Below the pieces are notes generated by a model. The model did no database searches and was not told the origin of the DNA. It saw only the letters and a program-made list of their open reading frames with translations. This document shows positions 36,805 through 49,619 of a stretch of DNA of 64,000 nt, in pieces. Position 1 is the first letter of the stretch. The number at the start of each line of letters is the position of its first letter. The DNA lies in NCBI GenBank assembly GCA_963920665.1, contig OY987265.1, positions 4,841,001 through 4,905,000 on the forward strand, read 5' to 3'. Made by a program: the position numbers and the translations under genes. The DNA is from Straminergon stramineum (lineage: Eukaryota; Streptophyta; Bryopsida; Hypnales; Calliergonaceae).

Positions 36805-37260
36805 TGAGACCAATTTGGTGATCACACTGTTTATTAGGGTCTGTACATTCTTAAGTAGTCAAGACTATTGCGCAAAATAAGGAACTCAAATCTGAATGTC
36901 TAATTGAATCAAAGTGTTGAATTGTGAATGCTTTAGAATTGTTTTCTATAACGGCCAACTTTGTGATCATGCTCTTAAGGTTCTTTGCAATCTTGAGTAG
37001 CCAATAGAGTGGAAATTGAATCACTGATATGCATTCTTAATCAACTCGAATTGGAATGGTTGCTTAATTCCATTTGCTGAACTTGTGAATGCTTTGGGGA
37101 TTGCTTTATTTTATTGCTAATTTTGTGATTAAGATGTTTTTGAGGTTCTTTGCATTCATTCAGGTAATTGTTTGGAATTGAATTATTGATTTTCCTTTTT
37201 GAGTAGCTCGAAATTGAATGCCTAATTGATTTCAACTATGAAATGGAAATGCTCATAGAA
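36805..37260 (+). repeat. Three degenerate tandem units of about 150 bp
   Basis: Units start near 36805, 36952 and 37115, each with TTTGTGATCA-like sequence followed by AGGTTCTTTGCAATC-like sequence and later TTGTGAATGCTTT. Confidence 0.5.
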
Positions 37261-39734
37261 ATGTTCATGTCATCTCATGGGCATTCAATCCCTAGAATGA
37301 TGTCATGAGGCAATTCTATTAAACACTACTGGATTTTCCCGTGTCAATAAATTTTTGGAGGATTGAATAGAAAAATGGGCACGTTTACAAATTTTTTTCG
37401 TTCTATTTAATAACAAGTTCACACACTCCTTCGCTATCCCCTCAGAAGTTTTATAACCAATAGAAAAAGGCTTAAATTCCCCTTTTAGATTTTTGGAAAA
37501 TTTTCACAACCAATGGCCAAATGACACGTATATCCCCCTTCAATTATTCATTTTTGGTTTTTTGGAAAAGCAACACTTGACAATGTAACCAAAAGTGGTA
37601 GTCATTGACACACAATGTAACCATAAGAACAATGGCTGCCCAAGGCCAAAATTAGCTAGGTGCATCTAGGAAAAATCAAAAGTTTCAATATTTTTCAAAA
37701 ACCACCTATCATAGATTTTTAAGTTTCTATTGATGTGAGTAGTGATAGATGTGTAGGCAATCTCTCTATACAAGTGGGGTGATGGGAAGTGAAACAATCC
37801 ATGTGGGATATGTAAATTAGGATTAGTAGATGCTCAACCACTCATACTTAGTTAAGTCAAACGTAGGAATTGTGTTCAACGTAGAACTTCATACCTCATT
37901 TAGGCATAGTAGAATAATTTTTTTCAAGAAAAGTTGTTAAATTAAGCTAACTTTCATCTTCAAAAATCCGTTTGAGATTACAATCCTCCAATCAAAAGTT
38001 AGGGACAAAATTCAAAGAGGGGTTGGGAGGAACATTTTCTTTGACTTTGTGCAACAAATAGTGCAATACTTTTCATTATTTCATCCACAAAGTACACTGC
38101 TTCAGAATCTTTAATCCTAGAAAGAGGAGACTTATCAACAAGGTACTTTGTTAAAAATAATTTAATTTATAAACCAATAGGTACGCTCTTCATTTCTACG
38201 ATGATGTAAAAAGTCATCCATTGGTCACTTTCAGATTGTCTAGTATATTAGGGTTAATGAAAATTGTGATTTGCAAGAAGATTTTTATTTATTAATTTAT
38301 TTTTTATTTTAGATGGAAGTGATGAGAAGAAGATTCTATTAGAAAAGGAGAGTACAAAAAAGACTTAAGGCAAGAGTATTTTATAGTTTTAACCTACAAG
38401 CAAAGTAAGGGACCAAAAGAGTAAATTACAATATTGAGAAGGCAAATCCAACATTCTCTATTGAATAATTATTGAAACCCAGAAAGAATCTTGTCTCCTT
38501 GGTAGATAAATGAAAATTTTGATAGAATTCTATGATCTCAATTTTTGAAGATAGAAAAATATATTTGCTTTATATGGACATAATTTTTATTTCAATCGGT
38601 GCATGAGAACAAAAGTTATGCAACACTAAGCTCAAAATAGAGTTCATTAGGCAAAACAAGTAAATTTACAAAATTTAAAAAAAATTTAAAAAAAAATTTG
38701 GTTCTCAAAGAAAATATTTTAGTGCATATGGAAAGATATAATTCATTGTACTTGGACTAGTGATGAGAGTGATGAAGAGATTCATGTTTTGGGGGAAATT
38801 AGAGCTTCTTCTAAAAAGTACTTATAAGATTCATTTTTAACTCAATTTGCAAATAAATTCAAAAAATGATCTATGTGGTTTGGTTTTGTTCTAGAACAAT
38901 CTCATCGTTGGGATTAATATGCAATCTATATTATCTTGATTTATGGATAGCCTTAAATTATCCAATAGTACAAATATGGGCCACACAGACTAGTCTAAAG
39001 CCCCATGAGAAGACTCATATGAACAATTTCACTAGATTTGGGTCTTTAGGGACATGTTTGTCAAGTCTACGTAACCCATGTTTCTACTCATGATCTATTT
39101 GTTTTTGTTTTTGAAAGAGACCCTATCACTAATCATTGTTGTTCTATTGTAATGAACTTTAGAAAGTAAAGACCTTTCTATTAGTGGGGTCAAAATTTTC
39201 TACCTCCTCTTCAACATGTTTTTTCCCCCAACTTCTAAAAACAATTAGAAAATCAAATTATTTAGTCTTTTCATCCAAATTCCAATAGTTTTGGCTAAAT
39301 TGCAAATACATGGTGATTACTAGTAAACATAGCTTAGCGACACTTGATTAGAGATAGATTTAGCTTTCATTCTTGTATCTTTTTTCTAATTTTAATTTTA
39401 ATGAGTTCATGCATGAATTTTGAAATACAGGCTACATGAGGTGTTGGACTAGTTGCTTCATAGGTGACCTAATATCTTGCCAAAGGATCTCCTAACATTA
39501 GCTGCATCTTGTGATTGTAAACTCCCAAGCTAAAAGTTATGATTTTATGAACTTTCAATAAGTATTTTCGTACTATACATTCTTATTTCAACAAAAGACA
39601 AAGAGCCATGTGAAGAAAAATTGCAGTGTGAATGATATTTACTACTCCGTATTATGTTATCTGCAATGTTATTTATCACATCAATGAACTCATAATAATT
39701 CTCATTTTTAGTTGGTTATTAGTATTCATATTGA
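37261..39734. other. AT-rich spacer, nothing recognised
   Basis: No gene, RNA gene or clear repeat is visible. CACTACTGG at 37327 looks like a transposon start, but no matching end was found. Confidence 0.5.
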
Positions 39735-40212
39735 ATTTTCTATTCAAGATTTTGTGGAAGGGTGTCCATTGCAAATCTTGATTTTCTAGTGTCAAGGGCT
39801 CTCAAATACAATAGATCTTAGAGAAAAAATTACAAGAAAAATTCATTTAAAAATAAATAAAAGAATAGATTTTGAAAAGTTGTAAATTGATTCGGGTTAT
39901 GCATGTTCTGCCCTTTAATCCTCATATTTTTTTGGTGGCCAATTCTTTAGATTTGACATGTGAAAAGAGGATTAAAAGACTTCAAATTGGTTTCATACTT
40001 TTAACACCTTTATGATCAAACATTACAACCTTTTAATTCATGAGTGATATTTTTAACTTTTCTTTTCCCATTTGATACTTAATATATTTGGTTTGAATTT
40101 GTATGGTTAAAAATTTTAAAAATTGATAAAACTTATCAAAATGTTGGCTTTTAGTTTAATTTAGAGAAAGTTCCAAGAAACTCAAAAAAGGCATTGCACA
40201 TTTAGAGGTTAA
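39735..40212 (-). mobile_element. TTAA element 6, partial, relative of element 11
   Basis: Right end in reverse complement is TTAACCTCTAAATGTGCA (TTAA 40209-40212). The interior matches 50524-51000 in reverse orientation, sharing CTCTAAATT, GTCAACATTTT-like and GCCCATTGCAA-like blocks. The left end is not found, so the element is truncated or decayed. Confidence 0.5.
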
Positions 40213-41716
40213 TATGCAATGAAACTTTAGGTGTTCATTCCGACCCCTTTTTGAATTTTGTCCCAAAATTTTGAATGGAGGTTTGGAATCTCAAATGGAT
40301 TTTTGAAGATGAAAGTTAGTTTGATTTATCAATTTTTTTAGTTCAAAATTTCTTGAAAAAAATTATTCTACTATGTCTACATAAGGTTTGAAATTCTACA
40401 TTGCACATAATTCCTGCATTTTGACAATGAGTGGTCAAGCACTCAATTTCAAATTGTCCCATATCCTTATGAAGATTCATGAAGGACAATGAATTTCATT
40501 ATAAAAACAATCTCTCCACCCAATGTGAAGTGCATATGTGTTGGCATTGAATTGCAGATAAATGTATTCCAATATTAGGATACTCTTTACAATTCATTGT
40601 CCTAAGATTTGAGAAGTTGTCTTGTTAATTTTCAAAATCATTCAAAGTTTGAAATTTACATTATTTGGGGCCATCAGATCAAAATCGATAATTGAACATG
40701 CGGGGTACATGAGGTCCTTCACGATGGCTAAATAAAGTACCAAGCATGTGGGAATTGCACATCATTGAGAAACTATCACTTCAGTTCCGAACCTGAACTG
40801 CTGTAATAAAAAATCATTTCCTTTTAATGCCAAAGTTTTATCTTTAAGCTCATGGTGTTTGCAACCGTCAGGTGGGAATGGACCTTTACTATAACTTCCA
40901 TCGGTGAATTGATTCAATTCAATGGAGTGGCTTCCCCATGCACACATTTTATCAATTCAAGCAAATGTGGAGAGGGTGATGCTGTTAAGAATGTGGGGTG
41001 TTGGACCAACAACCTTGGCTGAACCTGTTGTCAAGAAACAAAGCCAACTTTTGATCTTACTAAAACTAGCATCGAGAAAATGCAATACTGCAGTCAGGCT
41101 TTGACTGACTGACTGACTCCTGGGCACTGCAAGAAACAATTTGCAAGTTTGGGTAAGTAGTCTACATGACCTGTCAGATAAGCAAAGTAACAGAGAAACT
41201 AAATATATCTGTAGGACATCTATTTTCTGTTCCAAGGAAATCAGTTCTTGCAATCTGTTGGAAATCAATTGGATGCATGACTTCTGGTGACTTCCTTGCA
41301 CTATGTTAGCATAATGGTCATGATGCTAGTTTGATTTGAGCCTTTCATAGTCCCAATATGGGAGAACCAACCATTATCAACCAGGCCCCTATGGCCAATC
41401 TATAGGTACTAGGAAATTTAATAGAGACTACGACTAATTTCTAACTATCAGCTCTTGATTTCTGACCGATTTTTAACCATCAATGTCATGATACATGTGT
41501 TTGGTTGTGAGAGCCAAAGTAGTTTTTGAATGAGTAGTTATGGAAGCCTCTATGTGTTGGGATGGGTCTAAATCAACTTTTGACTTCCAAAATTCTTAGT
41601 AATTCAATCCAAGGCAAAAAATTACCAAAAAAATTATAATTCTCATGATTTCTTCTTTTCTACAAGGTAGAAAATTTTGCATTGCCTTCTACTGCTCTAG
41701 ATCATGCACAAAATGC
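40213..41716. other. Spacer, then resumed duplication flank
   Basis: No gene. From about 41150 the sequence again aligns with copy A (21622 onward). (GACT)4 lies at 41103-41118. Confidence 0.45.
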
Positions 41717-41967
41717 TTAAACCCTCAAGGCCTTGGCAATTGCTGTACTTTTTTACAAATTTGAACCTTGATTGATAATACGCATTGTACATCAAACTTA
41801 TTTCATAATGTCAATTGTACTTTTGAGCTTCCTTGTTCAATATGAATAGCATAATATGAAATTCATTTAGATATATTTCTTAAAATGTAGAAATATGAAG
41901 TTATAACTTTGACATGTTGAATAGGTGAAAGGCCCCCAAAATGGCTCCTTGGACCTTGAGGGGTTAA
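41717..41967. mobile_element. TTAA element 7, 243-bp MITE
   Basis: Interior 41721-41963 between TTAA at 41717-41720 and 41964-41967. Ends: TTAAACCCTCAAGGCCTT, and TTAACCCCTCAAGGTCCA in reverse complement. It is the smallest complete member of the family here and has no coding capacity. Confidence 0.75.
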
Positions 41968-42886
41968 GTGGTTGGTAATGGGTGGTTCTACCATAGTGCT
42001 GGTTCATGATATTGAATGGATAAATAAACCTCCCGCCAATAAACAAACAACAAGCTTGAATTAATGATGTTGTTTGGTAGTTGATGCCCCACTGTCATCA
42101 CAAGCAGAGAAAATCACGCCGTACACTTCCATGCAGCTCATGACCAACTTTACTAATTGTCTCAATTTTTAGGTCTAAAATCAAATGTTTAGTGCTTGTG
42201 TTTTAAATATCAAATGAGAATGCTGCAGAGCCTGCAAGCATTCTGAAAATGAGTTTAAATGAGATTTAATTTTTGTTTAATACATCCCCCCAATCATGGT
42301 ATCAAAGTGTGTTACAACTTTGTTTGAATGTCTCAAGTGTTATGAGTTTAGAAATCAGGTCTGAATGCTGCAGCGTTCCTCAATTGTGTCTTTAGATTAC
42401 ATGCTGGAATACATCCCACCAACTACCTTTATTATCAAAGAGCATTAAATCTTTGTTCCAATAAACCATGCCCAAATAATAGTTATATAGCCCTATCAAT
42501 CTTGTGGAGTACCCAATAATTGCATAAGAATGATACATAATGAAAACCAAGTTACTCCTGTCATAAACTATCTCACAAGACACTTATTATGAATACCTTG
42601 CTATATTTTGAATTGTCTAATAAATGCAATAATTTGAATCATACAAAGTCATTTAGGGTAAATTCATTTCTCGATTAAGTTATCTCTTGTTATTGCACCA
42701 TGTTGAGTACTTCATCAAGTTTTCATTCATTGGGTTCACAAATTCGTTGTGCCACACTAAGGTAACTACGCCTATTTGTAATGCGCCTAATTGTAATCCC
42801 TTTCCAAAATTGACCTATAGATATCCATGCCTAAATGTACAATCTCTATTCATGAGAGCCTAGGGTCAATTTGGGGTACCCCTAAT

Positions 42887-43667
42887 TTAACTCCTAAAGG
42901 TGTATAGGATTTTTAGGTCCAAAACTTTTTTGAAATACTTGTATCTAAAGGAACACTAAAATCTTCTTCTATATTTATTCATCAACTAATCCAATCGTAA
43001 GATCCTTTAGTTAACTTATTAGAATACACCATCCTCAAAATACTTGCATTCAAAGCAATGCTAAAATCTTCATCTATATTTATTTATTAACAAATCCAAG
43101 TATAGAATCATTTAGTTCACTTGTTAGAATAAACACTCCTAAAATTTCAGAGTAAGAAACTTTATCAATTGCAAGATCATGATGTTTGAATTTACAAAAG
43201 AAGTATTTTTATTTTAAAACTTTTTATCCAAAAATTTGTACATCCCACAACTTGCATTTCTCCATAGTGTATTGAAGAAATAAGTTGGGAACACACACAC
43301 ACAGATATATATATATATATATATATAACTAAAAAAAACATTCATATTCATGGTTGGAAAAAATAGTAAATAGAAAAAGGTAAAGTCAGATTTAACCAAG
43401 TTCAAAACCAAGTTCAAATTTTTATTTTAAAAAAAATTATTTTTTCTAATCTACTTGTTTGAGCTTTGAAAGAAACTACATATCACACAATAACATTTTA
43501 ACCATGTAGTCAATTGTTATGAAATTTGTTGCACCATAAAGCTACTCCTCAACCAGATGTTGTATGAAAATTTCAAAAGAGAAAAAATGATAATTCCATT
43601 CATAAATGGATGACTCCAAAACTCTTTTGTTGCCCCCCAAAACATACTTCAAGGCTTGAAGGGTTAT
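42887..43667. mobile_element. TTAA element 8, 0.77 kb
   Basis: Interior 42891-43663. Left end TTAACTCCTAAAGGTGTA; right end in reverse complement ATAACCCTTCAAGCCTTG, with the right target decayed to TTAT. It contains two 105-bp tandem units (from 42933 and 43037) and a (CA)n(TA)n microsatellite at 43291-43327. Confidence 0.55.
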
Positions 43668-43871
43668 CCACTTCAAAATTCATAATTATGTATGAGGTGT
43701 CCAAAATATGTAGAAATAAGAGAATCTAGAATACTCTTCTGATTTCCATTCCTCCAACAAAAACATTAACCAATTTCATAATTAAAAGAAGAAGCAATGT
43801 AGGTGTAGACAGTTGCCTTTTCTTTGGCACAAAGCCATGGGATCATATGTTTTTGTTTTTGTTTCCATTTT

Positions 43872-43977
43872 TTAAAATTTTTTTTAAACAAACGGACAAT
43901 TTCCATTGATAAGGGAAACAGTACATCAAACCAGGAGGACAAGCCCCTGGTGGAAATTTTTTTTTGGTTTAGTTTTA
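43872..43977 (-). mobile_element. Tiny 5'-truncated LINE copy
   Basis: About 106 bp matching the 3' end of the LINE at 31901 (shared GACAATTTCCATTGATAAGG and GAAACAGTACA). It is flanked by a 15-bp direct repeat, TTTTGTTTCCATTTT, at 43857-43871 and 43978-43992. It was inserted in the same orientation and truncated almost at once. Confidence 0.75.
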
Positions 43978-43992
43978 TTTTGTTTCCATTTT

Positions 43993-44779
43993 CAGTCATG
44001 ACAAAAAGGCCCTTCCATTTGATAGAGACTCCTGAAATGGCCCAATAAAAATGATGAGGCCCCTTGTTTGGGGGGTGTTATTATGATTTTCATTTCCAAG
44101 TGCTGTTGTTATGGATAGCTACTAATAAGCTTATATGAGTGCGCCTTTGTTGTGTGATTGAGATCCATAGTGTCGGTACTCAGGAATATGCGGGCAACTG
44201 AATCAGGTAGGGGACTGGGTCCAACGTTGCTGATGAGGGCTTTTTTTTCATTTTGTATGAAGAGCCCTAGTGGTGATATGAAATGTTGTAATGCAGGTCC
44301 TCCAAATTTCAACATTCATCCATGTATTGAATAGAAAATATTGCATTAGCACATATCACAGGTCCATAATTATGCTTTCATCCACAATCTAACAATTTCA
44401 TTCAAGATTTGTTCTTAATTTGAAGTTTTCTGTCAAAGAACTTCATGGCTTGTTGCCCCTTCCTAGTCAAATTATTTTTTTCAGGTGCAATCTGGTAACA
44501 GATAGCCCCCCAAAATGCCATGCTGCTGATAACTTTATATACTCCATATTAATCTTGACATTCCGGATAGTTTGACTGGAAGTCGAGTTTCAGGGAGAAA
44601 CCTGGGTAAGAACATGACCAGACGACAGTGTACGTATTTAGATGACTGGTTGAGCCAAGGAGCAGGATGATACAGTAGCCTCCCTCCTTTCAATGGCCTT
44701 AGTTTGTGTTATCTGTGAAAATGAAAGTGATATGAGAAGGTTATGGACTAAGGTAGGAGGCTCAAACTCTGACTGGGCA
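43993..44779. other. Spacer, nothing recognised
   Basis: Mixed-composition sequence with no convincing frame or repeat. Confidence 0.45.
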
Positions 44780-45357
44780 TTAACCCCTAAACGTCCAGAT
44801 TCATCTTCAAAATTGACGATTTGAGAAAAATTATTATAAAGTGCAATTTGGAAGTATATTTTGGAATTGACATGCAAACAAAAGTTGTAGAATTTGATTT
44901 TTAGATTCCATCTGTATGGTTAGATTCACCAATGCTATCACCAATCTTTTTTTATAAATTTTGAAAGAGAAATTCCAAAATTCCTTCAAAATTCAATTGC
45001 AAGTAAAATTTTATCATTTTTTGAGTAAAATTTATTGGAATGGATTTGAAATGAGGCTCTCTTCACATGGTGATTTTTTGAAATGTTTGTGTTCTTCCTA
45101 TGTGTGACTTAATTTTGGCTAATCCAGTTTTGAACTAAAGTCAATGCAATTTGACCATTTCACATCCTTGCACATTTATAATTTTAGAAAAATATAAACT
45201 CTAATAACATCAAATCCAACCTTTAGATAGGACAAAAAACTTGATAATGTATCTTCACAAATTAAAATAACTTTCATCCAAGTAATTAGGAAGATGAAAT
45301 TGGAGATTCAATCTGTTCATTGTCTAGAAAATGGACGTTGATTTGTTTAGGGGTTAA
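44780..45357. mobile_element. TTAA element 9, 0.57 kb
   Basis: Interior 44784-45353 between TTAA at 44780-44783 and 45354-45357. Ends: TTAACCCCTAAACGTCCA, and TTAACCCCTAAACAAATC in reverse complement. Confidence 0.65.
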
Positions 45358-46862
45358 AGGCGATCAAGACTTAGAGGTACATTTTTCTTTTTGCAATGTA
45401 CCAACTCTGCACATTTCAAGAGGTGGGTGCTTTTGATGACCACGAAAGACCACTTTTTAGCAACTTCAGAAATTCATAACTAATTCCACAAAGCTCCAAA
45501 AAAATATGGAACGGCTTGGGTTAGATGCCAATTTCACTTATCTTTCAAGGAAAATTTACTAAAAAATATTTCAAGATGTTCCAACTCCCTAAAATTCAGC
45601 TCCAACCCTTATATGGTTGATTTATAGACCTCCTATTTTAGACAATCAATTGCAATATTTGCAGCATAGAATGGTGAGTGGGTTATTGGGCATAACCAGA
45701 TTTGACCTTCAACACTGAGGTGAAAACACCCAAAACCATCAAAAGAAACAATTCAAATTAGTTGGAGACATCTTTATCTTGGGGGACAAAAAAAAATTAA
45801 AAACACATTTTTGGAGTATTAGCAATTGAAAATAATGAATCTCCTCTTTTCAATTAATTTTTTTGGATAAGACATGTAATTGTTATGAATTTTCAAAGTG
45901 AAATTCCCCAAGCCACTCAAAATATCACAAAACTTGATCCTTTTAATTGAAAGTTAGAGAATCTATAGTATTTAAGAAGTAGAAAAACATGATACAATAG
46001 CAATTAAGTACGGGAACAACTTAATTGTTCTTTCATGGACACTTTCAATAGAAGTCTACTTGTCAAAAATGGATACATAGACAATTTTGGATGTTTTCAC
46101 CTATCGATGTTTGATTTTTTTTTCATTAACCCTAGTGATTGATGGATGCAAGCAACTTGCACAATGAACTTACAACCCATGGTTTTTTCACCCTACAAGG
46201 ACTTAAAATACCTTTAGGGATGTATAATACATTATGAATTCAATGGTATTTTGATCAGAAAAAAACACAATGACCAAATACTTTTCAATATAATAAAAAG
46301 AAATTAATGATCATGACAGTACCTAAACAACAATGCATCACAATTCATATAGAAAACCACAATTGAAGAGTTATAAAGCTAAATAACACCCCCAAGTTGT
46401 CATCAAATAGTGCACAGCAAGAGCTCATTTCCCTGACTCTCGGACTCAGGGTGGTCTTGTGCGATACACTGTCCATTGATAGATCGATTGCATCGACCAT
46501 GTGGGAGTCCCCAATCCATGAAATGCGGCAATCCCAAGCTTCATCAAATCATTGCATGGGCTTTCCTTCTAGACTGATGGGCTTCCACTGTCTGCAGACT
46601 TCATAACTGATTGATAAAAATAAAAATAAAAATTTTCATTTTTTTAAAAAACGGTTGAAAAGTCCCATGCCCCCTTATTCTGAGGGTCTGGGTGAGTATT
46701 ATCCCTCCCTGGAATTCCTGGGGAGGATGGGAATGGAGCGGTGGAGAGGGTGCCCTTGGATGGCTTGGAAAAATTGGGTATGGTAGTTGCTTTTTATGTG
46801 GACATAATTTATTGGAAGCAATATTATATGTGTGTGGTCTCCTGCCATCACATCATTCAGCA
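45358..46862. other. AT-rich spacer, nothing recognised
   Basis: A possible lone TTAA-element left end (TTAACCCTAGTG) lies at about 46128. A GC-richer patch at 46400-46610 has no recognisable product. Confidence 0.4.
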
Positions 46863-47235
46863 ATGGTGGATGTTCCCTAAACAATGTAGAATATTCTTTC
46901 ATTAATAGATACTAAAAATTCATCCGACAAGTTAAAGCTTATAGGAGAAAGAAGTTATCACGATTAATAATTAAAGGATAGAGAGTATTTGTGGTGGATG
47001 TTCCCTATATAAGAAAGAATATTCTTATATTAATAGATGTTGGAATTTATTCTATAAGACGAGATTGTAGGAGAATGAGGTTTTCACAATTGAACCTTTT
47101 AAAGGATATTTGTGGTAGAGGTTTCCCACACAAAAAGAATATTCTTTTACTTTCATAGATGATGAAATTCATCCAACAAGGCGAGCTTGTTGGAGAAAGA
47201 GGTTTTCACAATTGAACCCTTAAATAATATTTCAG
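46863..47235 (+). repeat. Three tandem units of about 125 bp
   Basis: Units start at about 46863, 46992 and 47113. Each runs GGT(G/A)GA(T/G)GTTTCCC-like, AGAATATTCTTT, AATTCATCC-like, then AGGTTTTCACAATTGAACC-like sequence. Confidence 0.7.
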
Positions 47236-47529
47236 GTCCTAGGAGGGTTGCAGCCAAATTTGGATATCATAATCTCTTTTAAATGGGCATCATGCAACTA
47301 GTTCAAATGACCAAATACATGAGCTGTATGAGCTTCCGCCCTCCTAAAGGCTATGAACAATCTCAAAGCCTCTATTCCAAAAAATTATAAAACTTTCTAA
47401 TACTATGAAAACTACAAGTTCAAATTGTCATTCAAAACCCCATGACTTAGATCAAAAGATGATCTTGTGCAGTCAAAGAGAATGATATCAAGGAAATTTT
47501 CATGTAGTTGAGTACCAAAGGAATTTTTT

Positions 47530-47890
47530 TGAAGATACCCCTCGATTGGGTATGTCATATAATGATTAAATCCTTAACCTCCAAAAATCTTCAATGCTTA
47601 GAACTCCAAAATTGCATCAAAATGTTTGTCCCTAATGCAAGGGTAATTTAATCTTCATCTCATTAATTTTTTTAACAAAGGATGAATTTTCTTGAAGATA
47701 TCCCTCATATTGGATATGTTGTAGAAAGATTAAATCCTTAAATAAATCCCTAAAGTTCTTCAATGTTTAGAACCCAAGAATTAAGTATGTTGTATAGAGA
47801 TTAAATCCTTAACTCCGAAAGTTCTTCAATTTTTAAAAACCCCAAACTGCTTCAAAATGCTTGTCCCTAATGCAAGGAAAATTTTAATTT
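47530..47890 (+). repeat. Degenerate tandem duplication
   Basis: TTGAAGATA(C/T)CCCTC followed by GATTAAATCCTTAA appears at about 47530 and 47694, with a third partial copy at about 47790. GCTTGTCCCTAATGCAAGG-like blocks also recur (about 47622 and 47858). Confidence 0.5.
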
Positions 47891-49619
47891 CATCTATATT
47901 TAATTTTTTTTTAAATCCACATATATTAGTCTAAAATTAACTTGTCCAAGCACATCCCCTCAAAATTTTTGAATGCATATTCCCGCCCCAATTGCAAGTT
48001 TAATAATTATGCATAAACTTCAAAATGTAACTTTTTGAGAACTTACACAAGGTAAAGTTTATTCTTTCAATAGTTTTAGGAAAAGATATGTATGTCCCAT
48101 AACTTGTGTGTTTTAGTCAAAATGCTGTAAAATGGTTTGAAAATTTATGTAGAAAAATTTAACCAAAAAAACTTGCATATTAATCTTCAAGAAAATTATA
48201 AAGTGGAAGTTAGTACTATATGACAAGAAAATCTAAACCACTAATAATTTCTTCAAGAAATTGAAAGTTGTTGATTCTAGTGGTGAAGATGTTCTCGTTA
48301 ACAATTGGTATCCTTTCTTCTTCTTTTTTGAAAATTTTGAATATTGACTTCAAAATGACTTTATATGTTTTTTCTAACTTCATTGCCTACAAAATACAAC
48401 TCCTCATAAATTCAACTCATTATTAGAAATTGAATGGTTCATGTTTCTAAGTAGCTATGCAATCTAATAAAAATCATTCATATTTTCTTAGAACATATTT
48501 TTAGTTACTCAATTTGACTTTGAAATCAAAAAAACTTGTAATTTTTGCAATAGTTTTTGAAAACAAAGTCTTACACATGGATTAGAATGATTATTTAGCT
48601 TCCATCCTAAAAATTCATGCAAAAATTTCAAACTATGAATTCAATAAAACTTGCTTGAGTTCTCAAAATCTAAAGTGAATTCATTAGTTCTTGAGGGATA
48701 ACGAACCAAAGGGGTGGGCTAGATTTTCAGAACTTTGAATTTATGAAGATGTATTATAAAACACAACTCAAAATACTGATAGTTTAATGATGACTTTCAA
48801 TTGTAAAGTGTGATCCATAGATCATATCCATAGAAGAAGAATTTAATGATGACTTTCAAAAAAATATTGTAAAATATGATCCATAGGTCATATCCATACC
48901 CTTAAAATGAAGGGTTTACTAACCATTATTTTTCAATAATGTTTTTAACCTACAATTGAAAATCTTTCAAAAATTGATAATAGATTGAATTTTTGTAATT
49001 TTCACAAGAATAATTTTCAAATTCCAAATATAGTGATTTTTCAAGAAATTCATATTATTTCTTTATTCATTTTTTTGGAAAAATTAATTTTTAAATTGAT
49101 AAAGTTACTTCTTAAGGCCAATTACACTTCTATCTTTTGAATTATAGAATATTCACAAAAAAAAATTGCAAATCTATACTTTACAAATGTAAGAGGATTA
49201 ACACAAGAATCTACAAACATTTATATGGATGAAAAAATCATTTTTTAATATTCTTAGAACATGTGCATTCATCTTTTGTTCAAAATTTGAACTTGTGATC
49301 CTTAAGGAGTTCAAGATTTCACACAATTAAGATGATATATAATCGAGGATTGGCAATAGGGTAATGAAAGAGTTGGACCATGAAATAGGTTAGCCATGTA
49401 GTACAGTTTAAAAGAGAAATAGTGTTAGTGTAATTATAATCTAGTTTAGATGAAGTTATCTTTGATTTCATGAAATCCATATAAGATGGGAGTTTCATAG
49501 TTGAATAAATGACCTTTGCTAAATGATGTTATACTAATATCATCAAAAGTCTTTATAAATACCTTTTGTAATGCATAGTAGCTTACAACATATAACTATA
49601 GAATCATTATCTTTCATAA
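47891..49619. other. AT-rich spacer with a 59-bp tandem duplication
   Basis: The only clear structure is at 48783-48900, where two units start TTTAATGATGACTTTCAA and contain GATCCATAG(A/G)TCATATCC. No gene is visible. Confidence 0.5.

Larger units (their letters stand above)
28535..42830 (+). repeat. Segmental duplication, copy B (expanded)
   Basis: Second copy of the 17195-24130 block, stretched from about 6.9 to 14.3 kb by insertions absent from copy A: a LINE (31901-33626), a TTAA element (33843-34761), and extra DNA at about 35150-41150. The remaining homologous pieces keep order and orientation. Its F-box gene is intact. Confidence 0.8.

Noticed and set aside
37327..37350. CACTACTGG as the start of a second CACTA element
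   Set aside because: No matching inverted end or 3-bp target duplication was found.
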